Source of the DNA: Rhodosporidiobolus odoratus | Lineage: Eukaryota; Basidiomycota; Microbotryomycetes; Sporidiobolales; Sporidiobolaceae | NCBI GenBank assembly: GCA_034387635.1 | Contig: JAOANU010000015.1 | Span: forward strand, 496,001 to 560,000 | Direction of reading: 5' to 3' | Length of the DNA stretch: 64,000 nt | Part shown: positions 60,101-64,000 of the stretch, piece after piece | How positions within the stretch are numbered: the stretch's first letter is position 1 | How the letters are laid out: each line of letters begins with the position of its first letter | Notes under the pieces: model-generated | Told to the model about the DNA's origin: nothing | Seen by the model: the letters and a program-made list of their open reading frames with translations, nothing else | Database searches by the model: none | Made by a program: the position numbers and the translations under genes

Positions 60101-63100
60101 AGGGCCGACCCAATTTTGTAAGAAAGGTTTCGGTTTTTCGAAAGTGATTGTTTAGGGCTCGTGAGGTGGCTTCTTCAAGTGTTGGTGGGTAGTAGATCTG
60201 ATCTCGAGGCCTGTCCTCTACAAACGCGCGCTGCCGAGTGTATTTGAGAAGGCCAGTAAGAAAGACTCTCTCAAACTCTGCCCAGTCCAGGCTATGAGGA
60301 GCCTTGACATGTGACATGTCCTCAAGCCAGTCTGAGAAGGGTGGAGGTGTACTGTTGATGGCGAGGGCAACGATCGTTCCGGGCGCCAAGTCTTGATTTC
60401 GTGGATGGTGGAGATATGTTGCAAAGTCGTCAAGGAAGGCCAAGGCTTTGGTGGTCGTGATGACGGATAAGGAGGGTAGAGGTGCTGCTTCGATTTCTTC
60501 AGCTTCAGCTTCAACTGCGGCTGCTGCTGCTGCCAGCCACATAGTTGGCTCGTTCATAACCGTCCCTTGATTTGACTCCTCCTGACTCCCTTCATTACTA
60601 CACTCAAAGTCCTTGCTTTGCTCCACTACTATGTCCGTGTGAAGCTCGCCTAAGTTGACCCACCCACAAGTCTGACATAACTCATCACACATTTCCTTCC
60701 ATCCCTGTATCGTGCCCCGCGTAACCTGCCATGCCATGTTTTTGTCCTGATTGTTCCTTGGGATGAGACTACCCGCAGGCTGATCACAGACTTTCCATTC
60801 TTCTGCATCAACCATAACATCTGCAGTAGTGAGAAAGGTTTCGGCTTGCTCCGCTGACATGGTGTAGAGGACTGCTTTTCCAGTGTCAGGGTTGATGACT
60901 TCGAGTATTGCAGGCCCAGTCCTCTGTGTGATTGGTTGAGTCGCTTGCGGGTCAATGCCATGATACGAGATGTAGTTGATTCCGTCTGCCCTTCCAACTC
61001 TTCGTGCCTCTCCCAACACAACCCAATTCTCTTCCTTGCTCATCCAATCACACATCCGCCTCCACTTTCCTATATCTCCCCCTCCCAGGTCCCATGCTAA
61101 CTTGAGCTCCGCCTCGCCGTGGCGCAAGGTGGTGCAGGAAATAGGTTCTGCTTTAGTCCAACTTCCTGATCCTTCCATCGCCTTGCTCATCATGAGAAAC
61201 TTTTCCGCTTGGTGCTTCTCTATCTCGTAGTCCCAGATGTGATGAGTGTCGCCTTCTGTGACCGTGATGATTGATGATGGAGGATGTACTTCGTCCCGAT
61301 AGGAGAGAACTAGATGTCCGCGATGATAGGTTGACGTAGGTGCAGGCTTCTGTGACTCGTTGATTGCTGATGCAACAGTTGCTAGCTCAAGAAGAGGGCA
61401 GGGCGGGATTGCAGATGGTGTCCCAACATGGAGTGGGGCTGCGAGGTAAATTTGTTTCTCCTCATCATATTTTCCATCTTCAATGTCCCCTCCTTCTGCA
61501 GTCTCCTCTCCTGTACCTAGATTCTTCCCTGCATCTTCTGTTGCGTCCTCCCTGTTTCCAGCCTGGCCTTGTCCGGTGACTTCTCCTTCCGGTACATCTG
61601 CATCCGTTTGATCGCCTTCTTTTGGTGAGATGTAGACTTGACTTGGACTCAACGTGAGTTGCTCAAGGCTAAGTCCATTCGGGTCCGTGTTCGTCTCGTC
61701 GATAGGTGTGATTGAAGCAGTGTTTGAGAAGTAGTCGTCCGAGTCTGAGTCGCTGTCTTCGTTTCTGATAGTTGGCACTACTCGCCGTCTTGCTAGTGGT
61801 GGTGGTGGTCTTGCCTTATGCTTGGGGTCATCTGGGCGAGTCAGGCAGACTGTGACCTCCTCACCTTCACCATCACTCATCCTCACCCAAAGCGATCCTT
61901 CCGGGTCAAACCAAGTTCGCGCTGAAACGGCTCTAATGAAGGGCATTCCCAGAAGGAGGTCGTACGATGCTTCATGTTGGACGTGTAGATGCTGTCGAGT
62001 CTTGAGGCGAGAGCATTGCATCTCAACATTTTCAATGTAACCGAGTAGGCGAGAAGTCTTTGCATTGGCGTCTCGAAGGAAAAGGTTGGACTCTTGAAGT
62101 GCTAGGCCTAATTTTGCATACACCCTTTTAGGACAGAGGTTGATTTCTGAACCCGTATCAAAGAGTACATCGAGTTCCACGCCTAGGATCTTGATCTTCA
62201 TTTTTCCAACGGGGCCGCAATAGGTCGGATTTTGGCGAAGCAGCATCGCTGTATGCGTGGTCCGTCCTTTGTCCCTTCCATTATTCCGTTGGTCCTGTTG
62301 TATGTCGAGATCTGCCCTGCTTGCTTTCCATGTCGTTGTTGGAACGGGAACCCTTTTGACCTTGAACTCGTCTCCCATTGTCTTGGCCAAATCTTTGGAC
62401 AAGGCTAAGACTGACCCAATCGAGAGTGAGAGCTTGCTGTCCAAGATGGCACGAGGGATTTCGTCTGCTTCTTGACTGTACTGCTCCATGACTTTCGACC
62501 AGGCACGGCTTGACGCGGCCTTCTTCTGCATTGGCTCCTCCTGTTTTCCAGATGGGTTACTCTCAGCACCTGCAGCAGGCGTCTCTTCATTGAGCATCTC
62601 CACATCTTCAACAGGCTGGAACCGGATCTCCTTCTGAACGTGAGGATTCCTTTCTACCTCAGGCTGTAGCTCATCCCTCTTCCTTGGGTTCCGGCGTGCT
62701 GGCTTGTCGATCAGAACCACAGGCTCCATCCGCTTACGACGAGGTCCTTCTTCTTCCGTATCGTCACGCCTGCGCTTTTCCGCTGGATACCCATCATACT
62801 TCGCTGCCTCCGTCGTTCCTGCCACAAACTGCCGAGGTCCATTGCTAACCTCAGGAGGTACCCATCCTGAGATCTCGACTGCATTTGTCCTGACATCCGT
62901 GTCCCTGTTGAGAATGTTGTGCTTCATGCCTTGAGGGTGTGCTGGAACTTCAGACCCATCGGGGTATTGGACGCGCCGGGTGATAGGATCAAGCTTGCAT
63001 AACCCTCTCTCCATATAGCTCCTCAGCTCAGGGCATTGTGACTTGTAGTGGAACGGTGCGGGACCTTTGCAAACCATGCAAGACTGTTGAGGCGGACCTG

Positions 63101-64000
63101 GAACAAATCCTCCTTGGTTTGTGCGATAGTTATTGCTTGCTGCTGGTTGGCCGAGGGGAATGTTGTTGACACCTGTGGCCATATGGGGTGGAGGCTGGCG
63201 AATGAAAGCGGCGGGTGCTGCAACTTGAGAAGGTTGAACTTCGGCTGACATTGCTCTGACCTGTTGTGTTGGCTGTTGTTGTAGGCTTGCTAGGAGTATC
63301 TTGAGCTCGCCCATTTCCCTTGTGAGCTTGTCGATCTCACTGTCGCCAGCGCGTCCTGTCCTCATGACTACAGGAAGCTGTGCAACCTGCCTATTCTCCT
63401 TCCTTCCCTGAGCCCTTCCTTGACTGGCACCTCCTCCTTCAACCTCCTCCCTCTCAATCTGCCTGATAGTGCTGGCGTAGTAGTTATCCGTCTCGTCCAG
63501 CAGAGTCCTGACCTCCTCGTATAATTCCTCATACAACTTCACCCTTCCTGCTTCACTCCTTCCCTCCTCCTCTAACTGTGATGCGTGCATTGACTCCCTG
63601 AGTGCTAGGCTAGTCTGGATCTGCTTAGGTAGACCCCGCAAGAACTCCTTAGATAACTCAGACTCAGTAATCAAACCCTTCTTCTGCAACCATTTTCCCA
63701 CCTTCACAAATGACAGACGGTATTGCGACAACTCTGCAACTCCAGTCATAGGCTTGCTTGATTGTTCTGCTGTAATCTGCCTCAGATCTCTCATACTATA
63801 CTTAGTCCTTTCTGACTCATCTGGAAACGCCTCCCTCAAATCCGCCACGAGACCTTGCCAACTCCCGGCTTTGTAGGAGTCAAGGTCTTTCACATACTCA
63901 AAGACGTCAATGGGCTCTTTGGTACAATACCAAATCAGACCAATGGCTTTTGCTGTCGTGCTGACTCTGTAAGTACGGGCAATCAACTCGTACTCTGCAA
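57126..64000 (-). CDS. Gypsy Gag-PR-RT-RNase H polyprotein with a large duplicated insert
   Basis: Open from the window edge (5' end missing) to the TAG at 57,126, about 2,290 residues. Gag-like N-terminus (VFEYVKDLDSYKAGSWQGL; FLRGLPKQIQTSLALRES), then a coiled region, a zinc-knuckle-like CMVCKGPAPFHYKSQC (near residue 300), Arg/Glu-rich linkers, the protease motif VLFDTGSEINLCPKR with LLLGMPF (near 610), then about 1,000 unassigned residues containing two kinds of duplicated modules. RT follows (SSRWFALLKKNGDVRLIMD, PVGGTNSVSVFQRRVTF, FIDDVGGKG as the active site near 1,955), then RNase H (VIVSVDSSYIAAGVAI, LELAGVFKALKK, HVVPDALSRRR). No stop interrupts it, so this copy may be functional. 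Confidence 0.9.
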   Translation of the reverse strand, partial: AEYELIARTYRVSTTAKAIGLIWYCTKEPIDVFEYVKDLDSYKAGSWQGLVADLREAFPDESERTKYSMRDLRQITAEQSSKPMTGVAELSQYRLSFVKVGKWLQKKGLITESELSKEFLRGLPKQIQTSLALRESMHASQLEEEGRSEAGRVKLYEELYEEVRTLLDETDNYYASTIRQIEREEVEGGGASQGRAQGRKENRQVAQLPVVMRTGRAGDSEIDKLTREMGELKILLASLQQQPTQQVRAMSAEVQPSQVAAPAAFIRQPPPHMATGVNNIPLGQPAASNNYRTNQGGFVPGPPQQSCMVCKGPAPFHYKSQCPELRSYMERGLCKLDPITRRVQYPDGSEVPAHPQGMKHNILNRDTDVRTNAVEISGWVPPEVSNGPRQFVAGTTEAAKYDGYPAEKRRRDDTEEEGPRRKRMEPVVLIDKPARRNPRKRDELQPEVERNPHVQKEIRFQPVEDVEMLNEETPAAGAESNPSGKQEEPMQKKAASSRAWSKVMEQYSQEADEIPRAILDSKLSLSIGSVLALSKDLAKTMGDEFKVKRVPVPTTTWKASRADLDIQQDQRNNGRDKGRTTHTAMLLRQNPTYCGPVGKMKIKILGVELDVLFDTGSEINLCPKRVYAKLGLALQESNLFLRDANAKTSRLLGYIENVEMQCSRLKTRQHLHVQHEASYDLLLGMPFIRAVSARTWFDPEGSLWVRMSDGEGEEVTVCLTRPDDPKHKARPPPPLARRRVVPTIRNEDSDSDSDDYFSNTASITPIDETNTDPNGLSLEQLTLSPSQVYISPKEGDQTDADVPEGEVTGQGQAGNREDATEDAGKNLGTGEETAEGGDIEDGKYDEEKQIYLAAPLHVGTPSAIPPCPLLELATVASAINESQKPAPTSTYHRGHLVLSYRDEVHPPSSIITVTEGDTHHIWDYEIEKHQAEKFLMMSKAMEGSGSWTKAEPISCTTLRHGEAELKLAWDLGGGDIGKWRRMCDWMSKEENWVVLGEARRVGRADGINYISYHGIDPQATQPITQRTGPAILEVINPDTGKAVLYTMSAEQAETFLTTADVMVDAEEWKVCDQPAGSLIPRNNQDKNMAWQVTRGTIQGWKEMCDELCQTCGWVNLGELHTDIVVEQSKDFECSNEGSQEESNQGTVMNEPTMWLAAAAAAVEAEAEEIEAAPLPSLSVITTTKALAFLDDFATYLHHPRNQDLAPGTIVALAINSTPPPFSDWLEDMSHVKAPHSLDWAEFERVFLTGLLKYTRQRAFVEDRPRDQIYYPPTLEEATSRALNNHFRKTETFLTKLGRPYSEQDLVYWTSVGIQDEGLAEWMDQHCSTKDGYAKFCWDLDLEVSRREAAVNGEEPPIVSMIEKDGVQKWERTKPSSSAKRTSKHEDNKEEVIEKVEEGLYPIAPDRPLIFRLTPGRLWTYLEDAYWYAERLEDKMDDITRIQIAQEGICHPFLTWTKDMIGQLGMENVLWHEFARMCMAGVFRLVKAGSATEDRSPHLLCYPPLLSSLTLLVVETYVTEVEEFTARLNLEVTEEEYVYWAIQGIEDSALLQWVQEKNVGGLGWRNFCTELEDEVSRRHLQYLAKQSQSAAINGGRVETDSKIADELAEGRIITLEGTEAGKQLAQVDPVYVAELEGVTAWEMAAGPREQAGWSGAWRREEKKERKEQARLMKQQDQVQDIEEEAPDESLTFSSNAKYKPKGVKVVPVDVPLPPNFDNKMYRPVMSRDPYQTPLTPFPPEFEYGGRLTEERVEGMEFGPEDWLWPEEKKLSLHVLRLREKALAFTEYEMGRRKEEYGPPTKLPLIPHVPWQETNFPVPAALRKKVIELFRCQLAAGVFEPSQSGYSSRWFALLKKNGDVRLIMDSTKLNSITIRDAGIPPAVREHVSDMVGFYSYFLIDLFSGYLQEPLDDDSRDPTTIRTPIGLLRLTRLPVGGTNSVSVFQRRVTFILQEEFPHVCTTFIDDVGGKGSETDYGGETLKENPGIRRWLFEHAVKLERILFRLEEAGLTASGAKLVVATPRLSILGTVVSKEGREADPRKITKLANWPTPQNAGEVRAFYGLFNYLRDYAQGTKEAEARIRKKLKDKGDFSWEEEDEAAMDVMKGSLQDNIQLKPLDYSEGAGKVIVSVDSSYIAAGVAIWQEDKDGKRRPSRFDSIPFSAVESRYSQPKLELAGVFKALKKHRNDLYATHFILEVDATALVQMIRNPDLPNAAMSRWVSYIKLFDFEIQHIPGTLHVVPDALSRRRVMEGEQIEEMDVGDDEIVALSSGVSERQHSDGSSAGHSQSGQHE

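Larger units (their letters stand above)
53199..64000 (-). mobile_element. Large Ty3/gypsy-type retrotransposon, incomplete at right edge
   Basis: Minus-strand element with a putative 3' LTR (53,199-55,460), a polypurine tract, an integrase frame and a giant Gag-PR-RT-RNase H frame open to the window end. The left boundary is set by the abrupt end of the tandem unit and by TG...CA-type ends. At least 10.8 kb is visible; with a second LTR of equal length the element would exceed 13 kb. The domain order PR-RT-RNase H-integrase is that of gypsy elements. Confidence 0.85.

Overview
The window looks like nuclear DNA of an intron-dense, GC-rich basidiomycete yeast. The gene set (an Afi1-type DENN protein, polo kinase, Sla1, Noc4, MYND-finger paralogs), the many short GT-AG introns and the tight gene packing suggest a Rhodotorula/Sporidiobolales-like fungus. 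This placement is inference from protein resemblance; no marker gene was searched.

Positions 1-39,126 are ordinary gene-rich euchromatin. In order they hold: the start of a possible separase (-), AFI1 (+), a coiled-coil protein (-), a small basic mitochondrial-type protein (+), a decayed MYND-finger gene (-), an amidase (+), a polo-like kinase (-), a long RING-H2 protein (+), NOC4 (-), a second decayed MYND gene (+), an intact MYND gene (-), a secreted carboxylesterase with an unusual internal cysteine-module insert (-), an EXPERA/TMEM97-like membrane protein (-), an SNF2 remodeler (+) and SLA1 (-). Most are housekeeping genes (mitosis, ribosome biogenesis, endocytosis, chromatin) with no operon-like relation. 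Many pairs share short divergent promoters or short 3' gaps.

Positions 39,127-40,553 are transitional. They contain fragments of an RRM gene and a 28-bp perfect inverted repeat.

From 40,554 to the end the sequence is repetitive and richer in A+T. A unit of about 2.41 kb, carrying the 3' end of the ribosomal stalk protein P0 gene plus about 2.1 kb of apparently non-coding DNA, is repeated in tandem almost three times. The third copy has been hit twice. A Ty1/copia retrotransposon (46,649-52,259, minus strand; near-identical LTRs, 5-bp target duplication, one in-frame stop) sits inside it. The unit then stops abruptly at 53,198, where a very large Ty3/gypsy-type element appears to begin (minus strand, running off the right edge). 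The first two units preserve the empty sites for both insertions, so the nesting order can be read from the sequence.

The most unusual object is the gypsy polyprotein. Between its protease and reverse transcriptase lie about 1,000 extra residues containing two different duplicated modules, one of which looks capsid-like. Its integrase lies in a separate overlapping frame, and its LTR seems to be about 2.26 kb long.
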